Translations under genes and position numbers: made by a program
In this document: piece by piece, positions 7,068-14,470 of the stretch
Position numbering within the stretch: the stretch's first letter is position 1
How the letters are laid out: each line of letters opens with the position of its first letter
Notes under the pieces: model-generated
Told to the model about the DNA's origin: nothing
Seen by the model: the letters and a program-made list of their open reading frames with translations, nothing else
The model's database searches: none
Source: an uncultured Bacilli bacterium
GTDB lineage: Bacteria > Bacillota_I > Bacilli_A > RF39 > UBA660
Length of the DNA: 19,433 nt
Assembly (NCBI GenBank): GCA_947626215.1
Contig: CANQRJ010000014.1
Location: forward strand, 1 to 19,433
Direction: 5' to 3'

Positions 7068-8387
7068 ATGAAATTAGAAAAATTTAAAGAAAAAAATAAA
7101 AAGAAAATAGGAATTATTTTATTTACCATTACTTGTATTTTGTTAATAAGTGTAGTAATACTTTATAGAACATTTGCTATCTTTGAAACAAATGATGAAT
7201 TTAATGTGATTAATGGTAATGTAGAAGACGTAGGAGATATTTACTTTGCTTTTTATAAAGATGGGGTGATAGAAAAAGAAATGCCACGAAAAGAAGAAGG
7301 GTATGTTTTAGATGAAAGTCAAAGTTACTGTGGAGTGTTAGGAGATCATAATTCTGATATTAAAGTTTCTATGAGTGATGATGAAATAATTCATGTAAAA
7401 GGGGTCACCACATCAAGAACGAAATGTAATCTTTATTTTGTAAAAGGAGTTTATATATTAGGAAAAGGAATTCCTTTAGTAACAGAAGGTAATGGATTAT
7501 ATGAAGTTACACATGAAAATTTATCAGGAACAGTAAATGATGAAGGATTCAAAACAACGGAATACCGATATGCCGGAAATAGTCCAAATAATTATATAAC
7601 AATTAATAATGAAACATGGCGAATTATAGGACTCGTGAATGTCATGACAAGTGAAGATAAAGTTGAACAAAGAGTAAAAATAATACGTGATAAAGAAATA
7701 GGATACTATAGTTGGGATACTCATGAATCAGAAAATAATGGTTCTGGTTTTAGTGAATGGAGTACGGCAGATTTAAATAAATTACTTAACCAATTATATT
7801 ATAATAATGAACAAGGAATGTGTTTTAATGGTCGATATGATGCTTCTATTGAATGTAGTTTCCCCAATGGTTTAAAAAGTGTACAACCATTTATAGAAAC
7901 TGTTTTTTGGAATACTGGCAGTAATGGTAAAAATGATTTTTCGTTAGGAAACAGTGATCAATTTTATGAATGGGAAAGAAGTTTAAATAAAGGATTAACA
8001 GAAAAAATAGAACGAACTATATATAATAAAGGAAATATAGGACTTATGTACCCAAGCGATTATGGTTATGCAGTGGGTTCCGAAACAAGAAATAATTGTT
8101 TAAGTATTTCTATGAATGAGTGGAGAAGTGACGAATCATGTTCTTTAAATAATTATCTATATATCCCTTCTGTGAATCAATGGACAATGTCACCTATGAT
8201 TTTAATAGATGAAAATTTGGAAGATTTAGTTTTCAATATTCATGATAACGGAATTGAAAGAAGCATGAGCGCAACAAGTTATGCACATTTAGTAAGACCT
8301 GTATTTTATTTAAAAGAAAATGTATATGTAGTTAATGGATCAGGAACAGAAAAAAATCCATTTACAATAGCATTTAAAATATCATAA
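7068..8387 (+). CDS. Membrane-anchored or secreted surface protein (paralog 1)
   Basis: A 439-residue protein with a Lys-rich N-terminus (1-13), one hydrophobic helix at about 14-33 and a long outside part. Just after the helix, RTFAIFE and FNVINGNVEDVGDI (34-58) resemble the T-x-A-x-F ... N-x-F-x-x-G-x-V-D pattern of SipW-processed TasA/camelysin-type proteins. This is my inference. The C-terminal half (about 166-439) has landmarks NYITINNETWRIIG, FSEWSTADLN, WTMSP and VRPVFYLK, a layout I associate with DUF6273-like or lectin-fold surface domains; that assignment is uncertain. Six Cys outside the membrane (88, 120, 252, 263, 344, 358) could form three disulfides. The N-terminus is nearly identical to the gene starting at 19225, so this is a paralogous family. 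Confidence 0.85.
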   Translation: MKLEKFKEKNKKKIGIILFTITCILLISVVILYRTFAIFETNDEFNVINGNVEDVGDIYFAFYKDGVIEKEMPRKEEGYVLDESQSYCGVLGDHNSDIKVSMSDDEIIHVKGVTTSRTKCNLYFVKGVYILGKGIPLVTEGNGLYEVTHENLSGTVNDEGFKTTEYRYAGNSPNNYITINNETWRIIGLVNVMTSEDKVEQRVKIIRDKEIGYYSWDTHESENNGSGFSEWSTADLNKLLNQLYYNNEQGMCFNGRYDASIECSFPNGLKSVQPFIETVFWNTGSNGKNDFSLGNSDQFYEWERSLNKGLTEKIERTIYNKGNIGLMYPSDYGYAVGSETRNNCLSISMNEWRSDESCSLNNYLYIPSVNQWTMSPMILIDENLEDLVFNIHDNGIERSMSATSYAHLVRPVFYLKENVYVVNGSGTEKNPFTIAFKIS

Positions 8388-8413
8388 AAAAGACACAAAA
8401 TCGTGCCTTTTTT
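8386..8413 (+). terminator. Terminator of surface protein paralog 1
   Basis: AAAAAAG-A-CAC at 8386-8396 pairs with GTG-C-CTTTTTT at 8403-8413 with one A/C mismatch and a six-base loop. It ends in a T-run. Confidence 0.75.
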
Positions 8414-8416
8414 ACT

Positions 8417-8456
8417 TTGTCTAACAAGACAATCCGTAGATAAATCACTTATCTAC
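8417..8456. repeat. Two tandem perfect inverted repeats upstream of parB/noc
   Basis: TTGTCT 8417-8422 pairs with AGACAA 8427-8432 across four bases. GTAGATAA 8436-8443 pairs with TTATCTAC 8449-8456 across five bases. Neither is followed by a T-run, so they are not obvious terminators. They lie 45-84 bases upstream of the parB -35 box and could be operator sites. They do not resemble the parS or Noc-site palindromes I know. Confidence 0.6.
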
Positions 8457-8500
8457 ATTAATATTATGGAAAGATTCTCAAAAATTATGCATAAAATTCA

Positions 8501-8529
8501 TTGATAAAATAAAAAAAAATTGATACAAT
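8501..8529 (+). promoter_or_regulatory. parB/noc promoter
   Basis: TTGATA at 8501-8506 and TACAAT at 8524-8529 with a 17-nt spacer. A G-rich ribosome binding site (AAGGGG, 8550-8555) precedes the GTG start at 8566. Confidence 0.75.
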
Positions 8530-8565
8530 TAATTATGAAAAATAGCAGTAAGGGGCTGATTTTTT

Positions 8566-9873
8566 GTGAATACAGAAGAGAAAATAATTCAAGTGCCAAT
8601 AGAAGATATTATACCCAATCGTTTTCAACCAAGACTAGCATTTGATGAAGAAGGTTTAAAAGAATTATCAGAGTCTATTCGACAACACGGAATTATTCAA
8701 CCATTAGTATTAAGACGTTTAGGAGATAAATATGAAATAATTGCAGGTGAAAGAAGATTTAAGGCAGCTACTATGGCAGGGTTAAAAACGGTGCCGGCAA
8801 TCATATCAAACATAGACGATAATCAAAGTGCCGAAATCGCGTTAGTAGAAAACATTCAAAGACGAAACTTAACACCTATCGAAGAAGCAAAATCTTATAG
8901 AAATTTATTAGACCGTGGGTACATGACTCAAGAACAACTTGCCGAAAAAATGGGAGTAAGTCAAAGTTCCATAGCCAATAAATTAAGATTATTAAATTTA
9001 TCAGAAGAAGTACAAGACGCCTTATTACAAGAGAAAATTAGTGAACGTCATGCTAGAAGTTTACTGGCATTACCAAAAGAAGAACAAGGAGAATGGTTAA
9101 AGAAAATCATTAGTAAAAGATTAACCGTAAGACAACTTGATTTAGAAATAAAAAAAGCGAAAGGAGAAAAAGTGGAGGAAATACCTTTAGTATCTCCTGC
9201 ACTCGACATGAATGCTATGATAAACAATGCGACTGATATTAATGTAATCAATGAGAAAAAAGATATGAGTGGAGTAATCGAACCACCAAAAAAAGAAGAA
9301 ACCGAAGAACCCATAATCGAAAGAAAAGATACACCAAATAAATTTTTTAACGTCTTAGAAGATGAGGCCGCCAGTATGAACATGGATAGTGCCTTTGCAG
9401 ATGTAAATTCAAGTGTTATGGAACCAAACATAACCAATAATAATACCATTGAAGTATTAGACGATTTAGACATTATACCACAAGAAATTACTCAAATTAA
9501 ACCAAATGAAATGGAAAATAAAGAAGTAGAAGAGTCATTCATTCAAAATACTTCACAACCAAAAGAAGAAGATGTAATAAGACCATTCTATTTTGAAAAT
9601 CAAACTACACCAGTTGCAGAAAATAATACCATTGAAGAAGTAAAAGAAGAAAAAGCAAACAGTGTGATTGATCCAATGGACTCTGTTATTAAATTAGATC
9701 CAAATTACACTCAAATGGTAGAAGAAGAAAAAGGACTAGACTTAAAAACGGCAATCAATGAAGTCAGAGATTTAGTAGACAAATTAAAACAAAAAGGATT
9801 TAATATCAATTTAGATGAAATCGATATATCTGGAAATTATCAAATGACAATTAACATAGCAAATAATGATTAG
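8566..9873 (+). CDS. ParB/Noc-family chromosome-organising protein with long acidic linker
   Basis: ParB-family CTP-dependent DNA clamp. The N-domain has IIPNRFQPR (15-23), the CTP-binding GERRFKA (61-67) and ENIQR (95-99). The helix-turn-helix lies about 121-143 (TQEQLAEKMG, SSIANKLRLL), then ISERHARSLL (158-167). From memory, the PNRFQPR and SIANKLRLL wording is closer to Bacillus Noc than to Spo0J, and the place after rsmG is also Noc's. But the start lacks Noc's N-terminal amphipathic membrane helix, and an in-frame stop at 8557-8559 rules out a longer start. Length is unusual: 435 residues against roughly 280-290, because of an acidic, Asn/Pro-rich, probably disordered linker (about 200-390) before a short C-terminal domain. 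No parA is in the window. GTG start. Confidence 0.9.
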   Translation: MNTEEKIIQVPIEDIIPNRFQPRLAFDEEGLKELSESIRQHGIIQPLVLRRLGDKYEIIAGERRFKAATMAGLKTVPAIISNIDDNQSAEIALVENIQRRNLTPIEEAKSYRNLLDRGYMTQEQLAEKMGVSQSSIANKLRLLNLSEEVQDALLQEKISERHARSLLALPKEEQGEWLKKIISKRLTVRQLDLEIKKAKGEKVEEIPLVSPALDMNAMINNATDINVINEKKDMSGVIEPPKKEETEEPIIERKDTPNKFFNVLEDEAASMNMDSAFADVNSSVMEPNITNNNTIEVLDDLDIIPQEITQIKPNEMENKEVEESFIQNTSQPKEEDVIRPFYFENQTTPVAENNTIEEVKEEKANSVIDPMDSVIKLDPNYTQMVEEEKGLDLKTAINEVRDLVDKLKQKGFNINLDEIDISGNYQMTINIANND

Positions 9874-9893
9874 TACAAAGCTAATCATTTTTT
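9865..9893 (+). terminator. Terminator or attenuator between parB/noc and the GH3 gene
   Basis: AATGATTAG 9865-9873 pairs perfectly with CTAATCATT 9881-9889 across seven bases, followed by T to 9893. The hairpin includes the parB stop codon. Only 14 bases separate it from the next start and no promoter fits between, so it probably acts as a partial attenuator within an operon. Confidence 0.65.
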
Positions 9894-9907
9894 AAAAGGA
9901 GAAAACA

Positions 9908-11035
9908 ATGAAAAAAATAATTTTAGGATTAGTTTTAATAAGCATTGTATTAGTAAGTACCGTAACATTTATAATAAAAAAGCCAATGAATCAAATAGAA
10001 GAAAACATTCCAATTCCAAAAAAAGAACTTTTTGAAGATTACTACGAATTAGGAGAACAAAAATTAAAGACAATGACATTAGACGAGAAAATATCTCAAA
10101 TACTTTTAGTAAGAGTTCCTCAAAAAAATGCCGAAGAATTAATAAGTAAATATCAATTTGGAGGTTACTTATTTTTTGAAAGAGATTTTAAAAATTTAAC
10201 TAAAGAAGAAGTAATCAATAAAGTAAATTCTTTTCAATCCGTTTCCAAAATACCGATTTTGACGGCCGTAGATGAAGAAGGTGGGACCGTAGTAAGAATA
10301 AGTAGTAATAAAAATTTAAGAAGTAGTCCATTTTTATCCCCAAGAAACCTTTATGAAGAAGGGGGAATGGAATTAATAAAAAAGGATACCATCGAAAAAA
10401 GTGAGTTATTAAAAGAATTAGGAATGAATTTGAATCTTGCGCCAGTAGTAGATGTAACAACAAATGAAAGTGATTACATGTATAAAAGAAGTATTGGCCT
10501 TAATGCTACTGAAACGGCTTTATTTGCAAAGACCGTAATAGAAACGAGTAAAGGATTAGGTGTTTCTTATACATTAAAACATTTTCCTGGTTATGGAAAT
10601 AATGTAGACACGCATAACGGAATATCAAAAGATGATAGATCCTTAGAAAATATAAAAGAAGTGGATTTAAAACCATTTGAAAGTGGAATAGAAGTAGGAG
10701 TAGAGGCAATTTTAATCAGTCATAATATAGTAACATCTATAGACGAAGAAAATCCGGCATCCTTATCTAAAAAAGTTCATGATTTACTAAGAGAAGACTT
10801 AAACTTTTCAGGAATCATTATTACAGATGATTTATCAATGGGTGCGATTACAAATATTGAAACACCGTTTATAAAAGCCATTCAAAGTGAAAATGATATC
10901 ATTATCACATCAGAACCAGAAAAAACAATAGAAGAAATAAAAAAAGGATTAGAAGAAAAAAAGATAACAGAAGAAGAAATTGATAATATGGTAAAAAAGA
11001 TTTTATCATGGAAATATTATAAAAAATTATTATAA
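9908..11035 (+). CDS. Glycoside hydrolase family 3, NagZ-type beta-N-acetylhexosaminidase
   Basis: Residues 5-23 form an N-terminal signal or anchor, so the enzyme acts outside the cytoplasm. The rest is one GH3 barrel of normal size (375 residues). Landmarks are AVDEEGGTVVR (120-130), KHFPGYG (224-230; usual KHFPGHG), the Asp-Thr-His acid/base dyad at 234-236, characteristic of NagZ enzymes rather than beta-glucosidases, and the nucleophile motif TDDLSM at 306-311. It should remove N-acetylglucosamine from peptidoglycan fragments during wall turnover. The ribosome binding site AAAAGGAG is just upstream. It probably depends on transcription from the parB promoter through the intervening hairpin. 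Confidence 0.88.
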   Translation: MKKIILGLVLISIVLVSTVTFIIKKPMNQIEENIPIPKKELFEDYYELGEQKLKTMTLDEKISQILLVRVPQKNAEELISKYQFGGYLFFERDFKNLTKEEVINKVNSFQSVSKIPILTAVDEEGGTVVRISSNKNLRSSPFLSPRNLYEEGGMELIKKDTIEKSELLKELGMNLNLAPVVDVTTNESDYMYKRSIGLNATETALFAKTVIETSKGLGVSYTLKHFPGYGNNVDTHNGISKDDRSLENIKEVDLKPFESGIEVGVEAILISHNIVTSIDEENPASLSKKVHDLLREDLNFSGIIITDDLSMGAITNIETPFIKAIQSENDIIITSEPEKTIEEIKKGLEEKKITEEEIDNMVKKILSWKYYKKLL

Positions 11036-11041
11036 AAACGA

Positions 11042-11485
11042 ATGTATTATACAAATTTCGATGGAATCAAAATATCATTTAACAAGGAAAATCTTATAGA
11101 AATCATCAATGGCAATCTTGATTTTTTATTCATGCTAGGCTATAATGATATTAAGAAGTTAAAAGAAAACGACTTGGCGTGGCTCTTATATGTATTCGTA
11201 TGTAAAGACGAAAAATTAAGAAAAAAAATCTATAAAGAAGATGAAATGATTAAGAGAGTTGGTGAAAAGTTGAAAGAGTTAAATGGTAAATATGATGAAG
11301 ATTTGTTTTACGATAAAGAAGAGTTTAAAAAAAGGGCAGCCTATTTACATGGCATCCAAGATTATAAACTTGAAGTAGCAAAAAAAATGATTCATAAATA
11401 CCCTATAGAAGAAATCATAGAAATCACTCACTTAACAAAAGAGGAAATTGAATCTCTTCAAAAAGAAATAAACTCTAAAAAATAA
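11042..11485 (+). CDS. Probable C-terminal half of an Rpn/PDDEXK_2-type nuclease
   Basis: This 147-residue protein has no signal or membrane segment and no readable ribosome binding site; it starts six bases after the GH3 stop. The layout resembles the helical C-terminal half of Rpn (PD-(D/E)XK transposase-like) proteins: DLAWLLYVFVCKDEK, then a region ending in the AYLHG segment, and a terminal helix-turn-helix-like tail EVAKKMIHKYPIEEIIEIT followed by LTKEEIESLQ. The N-terminal nuclease core with its catalytic Asp/Glu/Lys residues is absent. My reading is a 5'-truncated remnant, possibly still translated by coupling. The family match is from memory; an unrelated helical protein is the alternative. 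Confidence 0.55.
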   Translation: MYYTNFDGIKISFNKENLIEIINGNLDFLFMLGYNDIKKLKENDLAWLLYVFVCKDEKLRKKIYKEDEMIKRVGEKLKELNGKYDEDLFYDKEEFKKRAAYLHGIQDYKLEVAKKMIHKYPIEEIIEITHLTKEEIESLQKEINSKK

Positions 11486-11498
11486 TTAGAGTTTTTTT
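11470..11498. terminator. Convergent terminator shared by the Rpn-like gene and PBP1
   Basis: AAACTCTAA 11470-11478 pairs with TTAGAGTTT 11486-11494 across seven bases, with T at 11492-11498 on the plus strand. The stop codons of the two converging genes are 11 bases apart and both lie on or beside the hairpin. Confidence 0.75.
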
Positions 11499-13440
11499 AA
11501 TCCATCATTTCTTCCTTATCTATAGGAAAAGAAGAAACTTCAGTCCCACGAATATAATAAAGAAGAGTATTATTAGAACTTTTCAAATTTTCTTCCCCAG
11601 TGATACCATCACGAACTAAACCAATAACATTATAAGGTTTTTCATACCATACAGGTTCATGGTCCTTTAAATAACCTTCCATTGTATCTAACCAAATATT
11701 TTTAGAATAATAACTTGCATTCGCGTCAATGTCGTTCGCTTCATCATTCCCAATCCATACTAACATCAAAGCCTCTGGATTATAACCAACACTCCAAGAA
11801 TCTGTATTTGTAGTACCTGTTTTTAAAGCATACTTCCGGCTCATTTTACTTGCTAAAGACAAAGCAGTAGGTGTCGTATAAGAAGAAAATGTAGAATTAG
11901 TAGTATTAGTCATCATTTCATTTAAAATATAAACATCATTACTATTAAAAACAAAATTATGCTTATCTTTATGCTCATACAAAATATTTCCATCCATATC
12001 TTCTACCTTTTGAATAAAATAAATTTCTTTTTCATCTCCACCATTAGCAAGAGTCGTGTAACCATGAGCAAAATCTAACATATTAAGTTCACTTGTACCT
12101 AAAGCAAGAGAAGGGTTTCCAATTAAATCCTCTTGAATACCTGCCATCTTAGCCGTTTGAACAAGCACATCTGTTCCTAAAAAAAGATGAGTTTTCACTG
12201 CATAAATATTATCAGAATAAGCAATCGCGGCCGCCATAGTAATATCTTTATTGGCATACACTTGATTATAATTTTGAGGAGCATAAGTTTTATGGTCTTC
12301 AAAGTGAAAAGTTGTTTTCTCACTCTTAAATAAAGAAGAAGAAGTAAGTCCATTTTCCAAAGCCGCATAATATAAGAAAGGTTTCATCGTACTTCCCACT
12401 TGTCTTTTGGCCATACTTGCACGGTTATATTGGCTTTTCGCATAATTAATTCCACCAGTTAAAGCAAGAACACCACCAGTACTTGGTTCAACCACTACAC
12501 TTGCAACTTGTAATTCTTCTTGATTTCCAAGATAATTTAAAATCGCATCTTCCATCTTCATCTGGGCATTCATATCAAGTGTAGTATAAATTTTAAGACC
12601 ACCCGAATCAATTAAACTACTAGGAACTTCCTTTAAAGACTTTAATTCCTGTAATACGGCATCTTGATAATATAAAATCATTTGAGAATTATTTTGAGTT
12701 CGTTTCCCATAAATAGGAATTTCTTTTTGAAATAAAGAATCATATTCTTCCTTTGTAATATAATGATTATTCACCATCGACTCGGCAACAATTTTAGCAC
12801 GTTTAATACAAGCATCATAATCACTTACAGGATTGTAATTCGAAGGATTTTTAGGAATCCCTGCTAGCATCAAAGACTCTTCCAAAGTTAAATCTTTACT
12901 ACTCTTATTAAAATAATACTTACTTGCATCTTCAATTCCATAATTTCCTTCACCAAAATTAATAGTATTCAAATACCCTTCTAAAATACTATCTTTACTA
13001 TAATGAACCTCAAGTTCAATCGTCAAAAAAGCCTCTTTAATTTTTCGTTCCCAAGTTTGATCAAATGTTAAAAACATATTTTTAATATATTGTTGACTAA
13101 TTGTAGACGCGCCAAACCTAGTATTATCTCGAATATTTTGAAAAAAAGATTTCAAAATTCTAAAATAATCAAATCCTTTATGCTTATAAAAATTTTTATC
13201 TTCTACTGAAATCACCGCATCTTTAAGATGACTAGAAATATCTTCCAAACTAATCCATTCACTAGAACCAGATCCTTGATACACAATATTTTGATCCTTA
13301 TCATATATAAAAATTTTACCCATATCCTTTAACTCTAATTTAGGCGAAAAAAAGGCAAAAACATAAATTCCTGTAAGGCATACAAAGAAAGACAAAAAAA
13401 TAAAAAGACACAATCGAAAACAAAATTTTAACTTTTTCAT
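11497..13440 (-). CDS. Bifunctional penicillin-binding protein 1 (class A)
   Basis: Class A PBP that polymerises and cross-links peptidoglycan outside the membrane. From the chosen start (647 residues): membrane anchor 9-30; GT51 transglycosylase with EDKNFYKHKGFD (80-91, catalytic Glu80), GASTISQQ (110-117), RKIKEAFLTIELE (132-144) and the EGYLNTINFG segment (154-163). The transpeptidase has STMK (350-353, Ser350), SDN (409-411) and KTGT (540-543). All active motifs are intact. The start at 13440 is preferred over a frame extension to 13476 because AGGTGAC lies just upstream and the new N-terminus MKKLKF leads into the anchor. It is the only gene on the minus strand apart from the XRE regulator, and is divergent from the membrane protein at 13529. 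Confidence 0.95.
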   Translation of the reverse strand: MKKLKFCFRLCLFIFLSFFVCLTGIYVFAFFSPKLELKDMGKIFIYDKDQNIVYQGSGSSEWISLEDISSHLKDAVISVEDKNFYKHKGFDYFRILKSFFQNIRDNTRFGASTISQQYIKNMFLTFDQTWERKIKEAFLTIELEVHYSKDSILEGYLNTINFGEGNYGIEDASKYYFNKSSKDLTLEESLMLAGIPKNPSNYNPVSDYDACIKRAKIVAESMVNNHYITKEEYDSLFQKEIPIYGKRTQNNSQMILYYQDAVLQELKSLKEVPSSLIDSGGLKIYTTLDMNAQMKMEDAILNYLGNQEELQVASVVVEPSTGGVLALTGGINYAKSQYNRASMAKRQVGSTMKPFLYYAALENGLTSSSLFKSEKTTFHFEDHKTYAPQNYNQVYANKDITMAAAIAYSDNIYAVKTHLFLGTDVLVQTAKMAGIQEDLIGNPSLALGTSELNMLDFAHGYTTLANGGDEKEIYFIQKVEDMDGNILYEHKDKHNFVFNSNDVYILNEMMTNTTNSTFSSYTTPTALSLASKMSRKYALKTGTTNTDSWSVGYNPEALMLVWIGNDEANDIDANASYYSKNIWLDTMEGYLKDHEPVWYEKPYNVIGLVRDGITGEENLKSSNNTLLYYIRGTEVSSFPIDKEEMMD

Positions 13441-13470
13441 AAAGTCACCTAAATTTATTATGAAAAAAAA

Positions 13471-13499
13471 TTGCAAAAATATAAGTATAAATGTATAAT
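13471..13499 (+). promoter_or_regulatory. Promoter of the membrane protein at 13529
   Basis: TTGCAA at 13471-13476 and TATAAT at 13494-13499 with a 17-nt spacer. The PBP1 gene runs the other way from 13440, so its promoter must lie in or around the same 88 bases; I could not pick a convincing minus-strand pair. Confidence 0.75.
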
Positions 13500-13528
13500 A
13501 GATAAGAAAGAAAAGAGGAAAAAAATTA

Positions 13529-14053
13529 ATGCAAGATGGACAAATAGAATATTTATGTACCGAAAAAGAGATGATAGAAACCTATATTCTTTTAAAAGAA
13601 GAACAAATAAGAAGAAAAAAAGAAGAAATTAAAGCCTTAAGTGGATTTTCAGGTGGGGCTCTTTTATTATCCATGGGAATTGGATTTACTCCTTCTCACC
13701 TCGCATGTATCTTAGTAAGTGGACCAGTAATAATACATAATCTAGGACAAATAAAAGAAGACCAAAAAGAAAAAGATGGATATAGATATGCAAAAATTGG
13801 CATTCAAAAGAAATTAAGAGAATTAGGATTAAACGGTAATAAAAATAAAGAAGAAATAAACGATTCAAAATTTATTGATAAAAAAGAACAAGCAAAATTA
13901 AGAGAATATATTGAACTATATTTTGAATGTGGATCCAATATAAAAAAATTAAAAAACTATGAATATAGAAAAGAGATTGAAAATAGTTACCGTTCCTTAG
14001 ACAAAATAGAAATTTTAGAATGTATACGAACTTTAAAATCAAATAGAAAATAA
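13529..14053 (+). CDS. Unrecognised membrane-hairpin protein
   Basis: I do not recognise this 174-residue protein. An N-terminal charged helical segment (about 8-36, rich in Glu, Arg and Lys, coiled-coil-like) leads into a hydrophobic stretch at about 40-72. It contains GGALLLSMGIGF and HLACILVSGPVII with a short break, which suggests two short membrane passes and both ends on the same side. The C-terminal 100 residues are charged and helical, with several Tyr near the end. It has its own strong promoter, AGAGGA before the start, and a terminator immediately after it, so it is monocistronic and divergent from PBP1. A role near the wall machinery is only suggested by position. Confidence 0.8.
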   Translation: MQDGQIEYLCTEKEMIETYILLKEEQIRRKKEEIKALSGFSGGALLLSMGIGFTPSHLACILVSGPVIIHNLGQIKEDQKEKDGYRYAKIGIQKKLRELGLNGNKNKEEINDSKFIDKKEQAKLREYIELYFECGSNIKKLKNYEYRKEIENSYRSLDKIEILECIRTLKSNRK

Positions 14054-14069
14054 AATTTTTCTATTTTTT
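14041..14069 (+). terminator. Terminator of the membrane-hairpin protein
   Basis: AAATAGAAAA 14041-14050 pairs perfectly with TTTTCTATTT 14057-14066 across six bases and runs into T to 14069. It overlaps the last codons and stop of the gene. Confidence 0.75.
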
Positions 14070-14070
14070 G

Positions 14071-14099
14071 TTGCATTTTACAAATGTTTTTCCTATAAT
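14071..14099 (+). promoter_or_regulatory. Promoter of the ywiB-like/argS/rpoE unit
   Basis: TTGCAT at 14071-14076 and TATAAT at 14094-14099 with a 17-nt spacer, followed by AGAGAGGGT and the start at 14126. No other strong promoter is seen before prfA. Confidence 0.8.
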
Positions 14100-14125
14100 G
14101 TTTTTTATGAAAAGAGAGGGTACCC

Positions 14126-14470
14126 ATGAATATTAAAGTAGTACAAGGAAGTGTTTTAGTCTTAGAAAAAAATAACATAGAATATGAAAAAAAAGACAAT
14201 ACTATCAAATGGAAAATGGATGGGCAAGAACATAACCTCAATCTAGAAACCTTAGAATTTACAAGAGAAAATGAAGAATACATCTTTTATTTAGATATAT
14301 TAGAAGAAAAATGTGAAATAACATTAAAAAATGAATCTTACTACTTGCAAGTTCCAGTAGAGTATGCTAATCTATTGGAGAATAAAAATATTTATGAAAT
14401 CACCTATCGCATTGAAACCTCAGATGAAGAAATCAAAATATGGATCGAACTAGAAGGGAACCAGATATGA
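14126..14470 (+). CDS. YwiB/DUF1934-like small beta-barrel protein
   Basis: A 114-residue acidic protein with alternating hydrophobic beta-strand patterns and no signal or membrane segment. Placement directly before argS, with overlapping ATGA (14467-14470), and the size match the YwiB/DUF1934 family, which precedes argS in many Bacillota and is predicted to have a lipocalin-like barrel of unknown function. The Gly-Ser-Val-Leu-Val-Leu strand near residues 8-13 and a late strand YEITYRIE fit. The assignment rests on both sequence character and synteny; sequence alone would be weaker. Confidence 0.65.
   Translation: MNIKVVQGSVLVLEKNNIEYEKKDNTIKWKMDGQEHNLNLETLEFTRENEEYIFYLDILEEKCEITLKNESYYLQVPVEYANLLENKNIYEITYRIETSDEEIKIWIELEGNQI

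Noticed and set aside
9048..9473. 141-codon minus-strand open frame inside parB/noc.
   Set aside because: It is a shadow of the parB linker: Ser/Phe-rich translation from the complement of Glu/Lys codons, with no independent signals.
13441..13476. Start of PBP1 12 codons upstream at 13476.
   Set aside because: The ribosome binding site AGGTGAC sits directly before 13440, inside the would-be extension, and the normal N-terminus begins there.
14440..14466. Start of argS nine codons earlier at 14440.
   Set aside because: AGAAGGGA lies within this stretch and fits 14467; the ATGA overlap with the preceding stop is a common coupling junction.
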